Assembly (NCBI RefSeq): GCF_002261185.1
Contig: NZ_NEVQ01000022.1
Coordinates: 620,001 to 684,000, forward strand
DNA length: 64,000 nucleotides
Reading direction: 5' to 3'
DNA from: Bordetella genomosp. 4
GTDB taxonomy: Bacteria; Pseudomonadota; Gammaproteobacteria; Burkholderiales; Burkholderiaceae_B
Part shown: positions 46,836 through 54,255 of the stretch, piece after piece
Position numbering within the stretch: the first letter of the stretch is position 1
Layout: every line of letters begins with the position of its first letter
The notes under the pieces: model-generated
The model's database searches: none
The model's input: only the letters and a program-made list of their open reading frames with translations
Told to the model about the DNA's origin: nothing
Translations under genes and position numbers: made by a program

Positions 46836-46916
46836 CGCCATCTACAGACAAACGTCCACACATCGGCGCCTGGCCAGCCCGTTCATCAGTCGGCTGACGG
46901 GGCGCAACGGGCGAAC

Positions 46917-47261
46917 TCAATCTGCGATGGCGGTAATTCGTATTGCCTCTTCACGGGTATCCACCACCGTCAGGATTGCCAGAAACCCGCTGATATAAAA
47001 CACTTCTCGCACACGGGATTGCAGCGCACACAAAACCAATTTTCCATTGACCTGTTTGAGCCGCTTGGCTAACAGCAACACCACGCGTAATCCCGCGCTA
47101 GAAATGTAGCTGAGCATCGCCAGGTCCAATACGATCCGATGTTCACCTTTATCAACCTGTGACAACAACTCTGCCTCGATGGCCGACGCATTGCCGCTAT
47201 TGATCTGCCCCTCGGCAGAGATCACCACTGCGTCTTCGATTCTGTCGATTGCAAGCGTCAT
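46917..47261 (-). CDS. STAS-domain anti-sigma factor antagonist (BtrV-like)
   Basis: 114 residues from the ATG at 47261 (GAGG upstream). STAS fold with the phospho-acceptor motif DLAMLSYISSAGLRVVLLLAKRL; the Ser in YISSAG is the expected phosphorylation site. In Bordetella the homologous BtrV binds the kinase/anti-sigma BtrW and frees the ECF sigma factor BtrS, which turns on type III genes. Divergent from the HATPase gene. Identification as a partner-switch antagonist is firm; which sigma factor it serves is inferred. Confidence 0.9.
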   Translation of the reverse strand: MTLAIDRIEDAVVISAEGQINSGNASAIEAELLSQVDKGEHRIVLDLAMLSYISSAGLRVVLLLAKRLKQVNGKLVLCALQSRVREVFYISGFLAILTVVDTREEAIRITAIAD

Positions 47262-47330
47262 TTCATTGCCTCGTAGATGCGCGTTAAATGCATGCCCATC
47301 CATCATTCATGGGACGAAAGATACGTCAAC

Positions 47331-47807
47331 ATGCCCCCGCAGACCGATACACTGGACCTCGTCCCTGATAGAAACACCGTGAAGTCCGCCACGCAGTGGC
47401 TGGAGACCATCTGCCGTCGTGAAAGCTGGCCGTCAGCAGTCGCATTTGCCTTGACCCTCAGCCTGGACGAAGCGCTCACAAACATCGTTTCCTATGCGTT
47501 TCAGTCTGCTGATCATATCAATGACAATCATCGCACGGATGACGATTCAACACCACGGGCTGTTTACCTGCGATGCACGTGGACGCGCACCCAGGTCCGT
47601 CTTGAGATCATCGACAATGGCAGGCCGTACGATCCCACTCAATCCATCACACCATCGTTGGCCACTTCGCTGGACGAAGCCCATTTAGGCGGACATGGTT
47701 TGCGTCTTATGCGCCACTATTTATCAGGCATGTCTTATGTGCGCAGCCATCAAAGAAACTGCCTGATACTGCTCGTAGACCTGACGATCAATCCCGGTAA
47801 ACGATGA
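47331..47807 (+). CDS. HATPase anti-sigma serine kinase (BtrW/SpoIIAB/RsbW-like)
   Basis: 158 residues from the ATG at 47331; an in-frame start at 47277 would overlap the STAS leader. GHKL ATPase motifs: N-box SLDEALTNIVSYAF, G1 EIIDNGRPYDP and G2 LGGHGLRLMRHYLSG. The family phosphorylates a STAS antagonist and sequesters a sigma factor. It pairs with the divergent STAS gene 70 bases away. The usual third partner, a PP2C phosphatase, is not found in the islet. Confidence 0.9.
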   Translation: MPPQTDTLDLVPDRNTVKSATQWLETICRRESWPSAVAFALTLSLDEALTNIVSYAFQSADHINDNHRTDDDSTPRAVYLRCTWTRTQVRLEIIDNGRPYDPTQSITPSLATSLDEAHLGGHGLRLMRHYLSGMSYVRSHQRNCLILLVDLTINPGKR

Positions 47808-47916
47808 GCCATCAGTTTTGATGTCTCTCTGCATGGAACTAATCGTCGGCTGATGTTACTCAGCGTCATTGCGCAACCGTACTCTGGCATTGCCGCTGAT
47901 CGCCCGCGCCCGTCGT

Positions 47917-48132
47917 ATGAGCTATCCCATCCATTCCGAGATCCCACTGATCCGATCGACACGTGCACGCGTCGATCTCAATGCCATTGCGCCCTACGTT
48001 TCCCGCTTACGCACCTTATTGCAGGCAGCGCCGGCCGACGAAATCGCACGCCATGCCCGCTCGATAGCGGCCACGCTGTTCACCGGCTTGACCGCTAACG
48101 TACCGATTCATGTCATTCCAATCGCTACATAG
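47917..48132 (+). CDS. Small hypothetical protein between kinase and sensor genes
   Basis: 71 residues (MSYPIHSEIPLIRSTRARV...). No family recognised. The frame overlaps the start of the next gene by 23 bases, a pattern seen with translational coupling, but its own start (ATG at 47917) has no good ribosome site. Could be a real coupled small protein or a chance frame. Confidence 0.35.
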   Translation: MSYPIHSEIPLIRSTRARVDLNAIAPYVSRLRTLLQAAPADEIARHARSIAATLFTGLTANVPIHVIPIAT

Positions 48133-49729
48133 CAAAATCTTCGTCCTCGTGACGACGATACTGGTCACAGTCGCCATTGTGGTCATGCTGACATCGCAAC
48201 GTAACGTGACCGACACTGTCATGACGAGCGAGCAGCATGCCATCAACAACGTGCTGGACCTCATCCGCCATGATGCAGCGGCGCGTTGGGGCGCCATGCT
48301 CAACAACAAAGTGTCCATCGTCCGCAATGGCAGACGCCAGCTCATGCAAACCGGACGAGTCATCGAAGCCACGTTGGAATCCTATGCCAGGCTAGCCGAC
48401 GACGGCATCGTCACAGAAGCGATGGCCCAGGACCTGGCACGAGAATGGATCAACCAATTGCATTTCCACGGCGATCGCTATGCCTTTGTCTTTGATACTC
48501 GATACATCGTGCTGGCCAGCGGCTACCCCGCAATGAGAGGCCGCGACCTCTCGACGATCAACGACTATAAAAATCGTCCGCTGGCACAAGTCGCGCTCGA
48601 GGACAGCTACGATTCCGGCTATAGCTTCGGAATCTACCGCAGACCCACCTCCACTCAGCCGGCCGGCCATACTCAGCCAGACCTTCACGCGTTGATCGGC
48701 GACGACGACAATTCGCGCTATGCATACTTCGATTACTTTGGTCCGTGGAACTGGGTTTTGGCCGTCAGCGACAGTGCCGCAGACATCATCAATCAGATTG
48801 AGGAGTACCGCACGCAAATGGAAAACGCCGTGCGGACAACACTGTTGCCGTTGAAGCTGGCGCGATCGGGTTTTGTGTTTATTGTTGCCGACGATGGGCG
48901 CTTCATCGTGCCTCCCCCAGATGCGCATAGCGGCTTTCTCGATAGCCGCTTCGACGATGGCCAGACATTGCGCCAACGCCTGAACGGCCCTGCTCGCGCA
49001 AATCTTCACGGCCTGCAAGTGGAAGGCTCGCGGGATCTTTGGACAATTGACAGTACACGCTACGCGCCACTGCGCTGGACGATTGTGGCGGCGGTCCCTG
49101 AAAAAGACTTGACCGCGCCAGCCCAAAAGCTGCTGCGTAGCCAGGCTCTGATCTTTGGCGCCATGTTGTTGGCTGCATTGTCGAGCGCATGGTTCTTCGC
49201 CGCGCGCATCGTACAACCTCTCAAGCGGCTGACATCATATGTGCGACAGCTTCCCGATCAAGCAGTGCAAGCGGAGAGCAAGGTACCTCGTCACATCGCA
49301 GCCCTTCCATACCTGCACCGAGACGAAGTGGGCCGGCTCGCAACGGCCTTTATGGACATGGACCGCAGGCTACGGGAAAACATCCATCACGACAAGAGTA
49401 AAGGCATTACGCACGCCTACTGCATACTCAGCAACGCGCCTGCGACACATCGTGATGCGTTCTTCGCCATGCTGTTGCAAGCCCATATGTTCGGCTCGGC
49501 AACAGACGGCTGCATGTTTGGCTTCGAGCCGCAGCAGGATCAGGTGATTCTGTTCAAGACCATTTCGCTGTCGGATCTAGATGGCCCGGCGGCGACCGCG
49601 CAACTGGAAGCCCTCGTCAATCAGGCCGGCCGCTGGGCTGCCTATTTGCCCCATCTGATCGAAGACTGGGAGCAAAAAGTCGTACAGGCCGCAGTCAACG
49701 TCGCTCAGTCTTTACCGGCCCATGCATAA
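48110..49729 (+). CDS. Membrane Cache-HAMP sensor fused to a CesT-type chaperone domain
   Basis: 539 residues. Membrane helix 1 at about 10-28; a large extracytoplasmic double-Cache-like region (DRYAFVFDTRYIVLASGYPAMRGRDLS, later GFVFIVADDGRFIVPPPD and RYAPLRWTIVAAVPEKDL); membrane helix 2 at about 345-367; HAMP (PLKRLTSYVRQL ... DEVGRLATAFMDMDRRLRE) to about 428. The last 110 residues are unusual: HRDAFFAMLLQAHMFGSATDGCMFGFEPQQDQVILFKTISLSDLD aligns with helix, strand-turn and strand elements of the two CesT chaperones of this islet (SLHVLMLQANALWAGTGGCTLGIQ). In Bordetella BtrU this place is taken by a PP2C phosphatase. The chaperone part lacks its first about 45 residues, so this may be a functional fusion or a deletion product. 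Confidence 0.85.
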   Translation: MSFQSLHSKIFVLVTTILVTVAIVVMLTSQRNVTDTVMTSEQHAINNVLDLIRHDAAARWGAMLNNKVSIVRNGRRQLMQTGRVIEATLESYARLADDGIVTEAMAQDLAREWINQLHFHGDRYAFVFDTRYIVLASGYPAMRGRDLSTINDYKNRPLAQVALEDSYDSGYSFGIYRRPTSTQPAGHTQPDLHALIGDDDNSRYAYFDYFGPWNWVLAVSDSAADIINQIEEYRTQMENAVRTTLLPLKLARSGFVFIVADDGRFIVPPPDAHSGFLDSRFDDGQTLRQRLNGPARANLHGLQVEGSRDLWTIDSTRYAPLRWTIVAAVPEKDLTAPAQKLLRSQALIFGAMLLAALSSAWFFAARIVQPLKRLTSYVRQLPDQAVQAESKVPRHIAALPYLHRDEVGRLATAFMDMDRRLRENIHHDKSKGITHAYCILSNAPATHRDAFFAMLLQAHMFGSATDGCMFGFEPQQDQVILFKTISLSDLDGPAATAQLEALVNQAGRWAAYLPHLIEDWEQKVVQAAVNVAQSLPAHA

Positions 49730-49834
49730 GCTCGTCTCGCTCGCGCGCCTTGATAGCCCATAAGCTTAATCCCGCTCGCCAATACCAGTTCAGCCTATCG
49801 TGACGCAGCCGGGGTTTTAACTTCTTTTTGGTTA

Positions 49835-52093
49835 ATGATCATGCACGTCCCTGTCTACCCATCCATCTCGCTCGCGCTGTGCACCACTGCGTTCGGTGCG
49901 CTGAACTATTCAGACACCCTGAATGATTTGACCTCGCGCATCACCGGCGGCCGAGTCACGCGCAACATGCTTGCCGAGGCCGTTCTGCACCAAGCGATCG
50001 GACTGGGGTTAGGTATCGCCAGCGCCCATAAAGCCGTCGACAAGTATGCGAAGTCGATGGCGGGCATCAGCGGCGCCAAGTTGATTGAATATGCCGATCA
50101 GATTCTGCGCAGCGCCAACGATGAGCAGTTTTCTGCCAGTGTCAGAGAGTTGCTGACGCAAACCTTGAAGAAGCAAACTGCTACCGGCCATATTCCTGAT
50201 ACCGCCCACGCGCCCGCTATTGAGCTTGCGGAGGCGCTCCTTAACAACTACATCGGCAAACAGGCCATTTACCAGTTCCTGGGCGCCTATGCACAGAATC
50301 ACGGCTGGGATGTGCTCAGCGAGAAAATCAAGAATGCCGTTGTCCCAGAGCAATCGGATAGTTACCGTAACCTATTGATCCTGGCGGGCGTTGATGCCGG
50401 CACTGATTTCATACGGAGCTTGGTCGACCGGGCGATTTTGCAGAACCCGACATTTCAACAGGGCAAGGAGTTCCATGCGAAACCGGAATTGAAACTCGCA
50501 GCTGGGTGCCTGCACGCGTATCTGGTTAACCCTGAGAACTGCATAGAAGCGTTTAACAACTACACGCCTACCAAGCCACTGATCGACGAAACGTTCCTTG
50601 GCAACGTCGCCGACTTGACCATGGCATTTGCGGCGCAAGCTCACAGCGACGCGGATAACGTACTGAAGGAGGCCCAAAAAAAGCTTGATGAAGAGAACGC
50701 CAGATCTTCCCTACAGACGCGATCGCCCGGCCCTGCCCTGCAGATGCAAGTGCCCGAACCCGTCGCGGCGCAAAACGATGTCGACGAAGAGATAGCTGAC
50801 TTTTTGTTGGTCGACGCATCAGAAGATGGTGCCGACGAGAACAAAGGTGCGTTAAGCAGCTCAGCGAAAACGGATGTCGATAAGGGCATAGTTTCGCCGA
50901 ATGACTCATCGAAGGAGGTCGTCGATATCGATGGTTTTGTAAAGATAGATACGAACGCGCAAATAGCGGTGCGGGACGCGAAAAAAGCCTGTGAGCAAGC
51001 TGAAAAGGTCAAGGTAATGTGCGACGCAATCGGAGCCTTGCTCGTGGCAGACATGGACACGAGAAATGCTGAGCATATCGAGGGCGCCGTGAAAATCTTG
51101 TTAGAGGCCCTGCCGTTCGGCTCTAGGCTCGAGTCGGCTTCTTTTACAAAAAAATTATCCGAGGCGACTGAGCTGCCTGCGCAGAGCCTCATCGGCACCT
51201 ATGCGGCCATCTATGAGTGGGAAAGTCTGGAAACTCTGCTGACTACTGCCATTGAAAAGAATCTGGAACACATGGAGAAAAAGGCGGTAGAGCGAGCTGC
51301 AAAAAAAGCCGAATACGAAGCAAATGCACTGAAAGCCCAGCAGGCGGCACAGGAATATGCCGTGGAATTGGCCCAGGCGAATCCAAACACCGAAAATGCG
51401 GCACTGGCAATCTCGGAGCCAAGGCCGGAACAGGAAACTCAACAGGCAGGAACAGCGGCGAAAGATCCCAAGAAACCACCGGTGCAGGACGACCAGAGAA
51501 CCGAAAACAAGGAACCTTCCCCGGTTCGGCGGGCTATCCCGGCATTGGCGGCCAAGCTTGTCGTCCAGCACCTGCGCCCCTATATCGAAAAAGGTAAGTT
51601 CGAGCGTCCGGACAATCCGGAATATAAGACCTTAGCCAATCTGCTTCATGCCAATCAAAACGAGCTTCACGGCGGATTCTCCACTGTGCAGGTCGGTCTC
51701 AATAGCGCGACAATCGTAGCGCAATACGTGACACAACGCGGGCCAAGCGGTGTGAAATATGTGGGCAATACTGCTCTGAGCTACGCGAGCAGCGCGGCAC
51801 AATATGCGGGCAATGCTGCCGTAAGCTACGTAAGCAGCGCGGCGCAGACTGGCGCCGCAGTTGTAAGTGCACGAGCTCGAACAATCGGCGAGCAGATCAT
51901 GACGACAGGCGGCTTCGCGAATGCATTGACGAGCCCCGCAGTGAAGGTGGTCGCGACCGGAGGCGGCTTTGTGGCAGGACTGTGGAACAGAATCAATCCG
52001 TTCGCTGCGGCGCCTGATCAACCGGTCGCAGCTGAACATACTCGCAGTCAGGACGACACACTCTCTACCTCGGTACTCGCAGCCGGAATCTAA
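49835..52093 (+). CDS. Large unrecognised protein, candidate type III effector
   Basis: 752 residues, no family recognised. The N-terminal 300 residues look globular and helical. Next comes an acidic, Ser-rich linker (about 290-370), a helical domain, a charged coiled coil (EHMEKKAVERAAKKAEYEANALKAQQAAQEYA, around 475-510), a Pro/Gln/Glu-rich linker and an Ala/Gly-rich C-terminus with two tandem 15-residue repeats. No signal peptide. The CesT chaperone gene starts 36 bases downstream, the usual arrangement of an effector and its chaperone, which is the main reason for the effector call. The centre is lower in GC than core genes. The start could also be the next ATG at 49841. Confidence 0.8.
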   Translation: MIMHVPVYPSISLALCTTAFGALNYSDTLNDLTSRITGGRVTRNMLAEAVLHQAIGLGLGIASAHKAVDKYAKSMAGISGAKLIEYADQILRSANDEQFSASVRELLTQTLKKQTATGHIPDTAHAPAIELAEALLNNYIGKQAIYQFLGAYAQNHGWDVLSEKIKNAVVPEQSDSYRNLLILAGVDAGTDFIRSLVDRAILQNPTFQQGKEFHAKPELKLAAGCLHAYLVNPENCIEAFNNYTPTKPLIDETFLGNVADLTMAFAAQAHSDADNVLKEAQKKLDEENARSSLQTRSPGPALQMQVPEPVAAQNDVDEEIADFLLVDASEDGADENKGALSSSAKTDVDKGIVSPNDSSKEVVDIDGFVKIDTNAQIAVRDAKKACEQAEKVKVMCDAIGALLVADMDTRNAEHIEGAVKILLEALPFGSRLESASFTKKLSEATELPAQSLIGTYAAIYEWESLETLLTTAIEKNLEHMEKKAVERAAKKAEYEANALKAQQAAQEYAVELAQANPNTENAALAISEPRPEQETQQAGTAAKDPKKPPVQDDQRTENKEPSPVRRAIPALAAKLVVQHLRPYIEKGKFERPDNPEYKTLANLLHANQNELHGGFSTVQVGLNSATIVAQYVTQRGPSGVKYVGNTALSYASSAAQYAGNAAVSYVSSAAQTGAAVVSARARTIGEQIMTTGGFANALTSPAVKVVATGGGFVAGLWNRINPFAAAPDQPVAAEHTRSQDDTLSTSVLAAGI
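51758..51847 (+). repeat. Two tandem 45-base repeats within the candidate effector gene
   Basis: Unit 1 (51758-51802) encodes YVGNTALSYASSAAQ and unit 2 (51803-51847) encodes YAGNAAVSYVSSAAQ. In-frame and near identical; probably a recent slippage duplication. Confidence 0.8.
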
Positions 52094-52129
52094 GACGTCA
52101 GCCTTGCTTCAAATAGAAAGGACTGTGCC

Positions 52130-52582
52130 ATGGCTTCCCGTTACGTAGATGTATTGACTGCATTCGCAGGCGAAATCGGATTGCCATCAACCGAGCAATT
52201 TCTGAAAACGAAGGAACTCATCGTCGATGGCATCACCATCAGCCTGTTTTATGAGGGCGACGATCGAGCGGGAGACGTTGTTATGTTTTCTGCGTTGGGC
52301 GAAATCTCGGCCGAGCGTACGACCGAGATTCTGCAAGTCGCCATGGAGGCTAACTATCTGTGGGCCGCTACTGGCGGCGCCACGCTGGGGATTAGCAGCA
52401 ACACCTTGGCCATGTCGCTACGCGTCCCGTTGATTTTACTGGATGCGCATTCGCTAGCCAACGTGGTTGGCGGCTTCACTCAAACCGCCACGTTCTGGCG
52501 GCGGTATGTCAACGGCGAGCTCGATCGGGCCGGGCCTTCGACCGGCCTGGAACAACGCTTGGCGTTTTCCCATAAGCCTTGA
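52130..52582 (+). CDS. CesT-family type III secretion chaperone (second copy)
   Basis: 150 residues, similar to the gene at 46386 over its whole length: YVDVLTAFAGEIGL, ELIVDGITISLFYEGDDRAGDVVMFSALGEI, TEILQVAMEANYLWAATGGATLGIS and LRVPLILLDAHSLANVVGGFTQTATFWRRYV. AAAGGA lies upstream of the ATG at 52130. Directly downstream of the 752-residue gene and upstream of two small genes, so it likely serves one or more of them. Confidence 0.87.
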   Translation: MASRYVDVLTAFAGEIGLPSTEQFLKTKELIVDGITISLFYEGDDRAGDVVMFSALGEISAERTTEILQVAMEANYLWAATGGATLGISSNTLAMSLRVPLILLDAHSLANVVGGFTQTATFWRRYVNGELDRAGPSTGLEQRLAFSHKP

Positions 52583-52597
52583 CCGGAAATAGCCATC

Positions 52598-53320
52598 ATG
52601 ACGACGAGAATGAACACTGATCCTGTGCAAAGCACTATGCGCCCTCTCGATCGAGATGCATCCGATAACATTGCGCGATCTCCGTCGGGCAGCGCCGCGG
52701 TCTACAGCGATAGCACAACGCACGGCCGGGTGGGCGCAACAGGCTCACTACATGGACATTCCATTAGTAACTCGGATGGTGAACAAGGCCTCGGTGCTCA
52801 AGACAATTTGTCAAACCGCCAAGCGGGCTTCGCTTCCCGCTTGGCCTCGTTCGGTTGGTCTGTCATCAAGCTGCCGGCCTCGTTGTTCAACACGGTGACG
52901 TCGAGTCTGATCGCTGCCGGGAACGCCAGTGTCAGCACGCTGCTGAGCGTGCTGCCTGAAAAGCGCACCGAGGATCCCGATGAAACTAAGGCAAATGCAG
53001 CGCGTTTAGCAAAAGCAGCAAAACCACGCGGAGCCCCCAGAGCGACCCCAGGGGTGTCTCAGCGAGTCCGCGATAGCTACAAGGAACTGGTCGCGCTTGC
53101 TAGCAGATCAGGGCTTGGGCTACCCGAGCCTCTTGCTAACGCGGAAAGCAGCCTAGGGCCCACGCAATTCTCTGACCTCGTCGACGTAGTCAAAAAAATT
53201 CGCGCAGAGGCAGAAAAGAAAGAGGCGGCGTTGCGAAATTTACCTGCCAATCCCCAGTTAAGTACGTACAGCTCGCTGCGAAATAAAGCCGCTGAGTTCA
53301 TCAAAGAGTATGAAAAATAG
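52598..53320 (+). CDS. Unrecognised protein with a C-terminal domain shared with its neighbour
   Basis: 240 residues. The N-terminal 75 are Ser/Asn/Asp-rich and unstructured, as often in type III substrates. A short amphipathic or hydrophobic stretch (about 80-118, LASFGWSVIKLPASLFNTVTSSLIAAGNASVSTLLSVL in parts) follows, then a helical C-terminal domain (about 155-240). That domain (SYKELVALASRSGLGLP...FSDLVDVVKKIRAEAEKK) is related to the protein encoded next. It starts 15 bases after the chaperone stop, hence the same operon. Candidate effector; the function is unknown. Confidence 0.75.
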   Translation: MTTRMNTDPVQSTMRPLDRDASDNIARSPSGSAAVYSDSTTHGRVGATGSLHGHSISNSDGEQGLGAQDNLSNRQAGFASRLASFGWSVIKLPASLFNTVTSSLIAAGNASVSTLLSVLPEKRTEDPDETKANAARLAKAAKPRGAPRATPGVSQRVRDSYKELVALASRSGLGLPEPLANAESSLGPTQFSDLVDVVKKIRAEAEKKEAALRNLPANPQLSTYSSLRNKAAEFIKEYEK

Positions 53321-53377
53321 CCCGATTGCATGAGCGGCATGAACGTTGCCTGCAAACCGTGACAGTGAGGATTTTCC

Positions 53378-53770
53378 ATGAAGACCTCGTCTATCCATGA
53401 TGTCTGTTTCTCCAATGAGCCCGGGCGACGTCATCAAAAGCCGAGCAGCATTGAGATAGACAGAGGTCGCGCGCTCAAGCCACGCAAGGCGCCTATAAAG
53501 AAATCTCCAGCGCCACAGCGCATGCAGGAAGAGTTCCGTGAACTCATTATGCGCGCGCAGCGCAGCGGCATTAACCTACCCAGAGGCGCTCTGGCAGCCC
53601 AACAACGCCCAGAGTCCACATCCCTGTCGGCGCTGGCTGGCTTCGCGAAAAACATAGAAAAAGAAGCGGACAAAATCAGGAATTTGTCTGGTTTGCCGTG
53701 GCCTGCCGAGGCAGAACTCACTGCGCTGGCCATACACGCTGGCATCTTTGCCAGGAATACATATAGGTAG
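53378..53770 (+). CDS. Small unrecognised protein, short paralogue of the preceding gene
   Basis: 130 residues. A basic, Pro/Lys-rich N-terminus (KPRKAPIKKSPAPQR) precedes a helical domain, EFRELIMRAQRSGINLP...LSALAGFAKNIEKEADKIRNL, which matches the C-terminal domain of the protein just upstream. GAGGA lies before the ATG at 53378. Last gene of the type III-associated islet, about 200 bases from tRNA-Arg. No known family. Confidence 0.7.
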   Translation: MKTSSIHDVCFSNEPGRRHQKPSSIEIDRGRALKPRKAPIKKSPAPQRMQEEFRELIMRAQRSGINLPRGALAAQQRPESTSLSALAGFAKNIEKEADKIRNLSGLPWPAEAELTALAIHAGIFARNTYR

Positions 53771-53967
53771 AGCCGCGCTTCTTCGGGAGTCCACCGTACG
53801 CCCGAGAGTTTGGGTCAGTACGGTGATTGGCCGGTGAGCGCCGCCTTGAGCGGGTAAGGGGCTGAATCGTCCAGACACGCTGCGAAGCGTCGTCGAGCGT
53901 TACGCGCAAACAACACGGCGCGTTGGGCATACCGCGGACACAAACGCAATCTAAGCCGTTGATTCTA

Positions 53968-54042
53968 TGGCGCGCCCGACAGGAATCGAACCTGTATCAA
54001 GAGCTTCGGAAACTCTCATTCTATCCATTGAACTACGGGCGC
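53968..54042 (-). tRNA. tRNA-Arg(CCG)
   Basis: On the minus strand a full cloverleaf can be drawn: acceptor GCGCCCG/CGGGCGC, D-arm GTTC...GAAT, anticodon stem AGAGT/GCTCT with loop TTCCGAA (anticodon CCG), T-arm CAGG-TTCGATT-CCTG, discriminator G and encoded CCA. It borders the accessory islet on its right side. Confidence 0.93.
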
Positions 54043-54255
54043 AAAGAGGCGGTATTGTACCTAAGTTTTTGCTTCTTGCGGCGATGCGACATGGGGAATG
54101 TCCTGCCGTCCCTGTTTTTGCTTCACATGCGTTATATAATCGGGCGTTTGCATGCGGGGTGGGTCTTGCTTTGCGACCACTCCTTGCGTAGTAGTTGATT
54201 CGTCGTCTGTTGCCGCCATTAGGCGCCCCGGTACCCGATTTGCAGGATATAGGTT

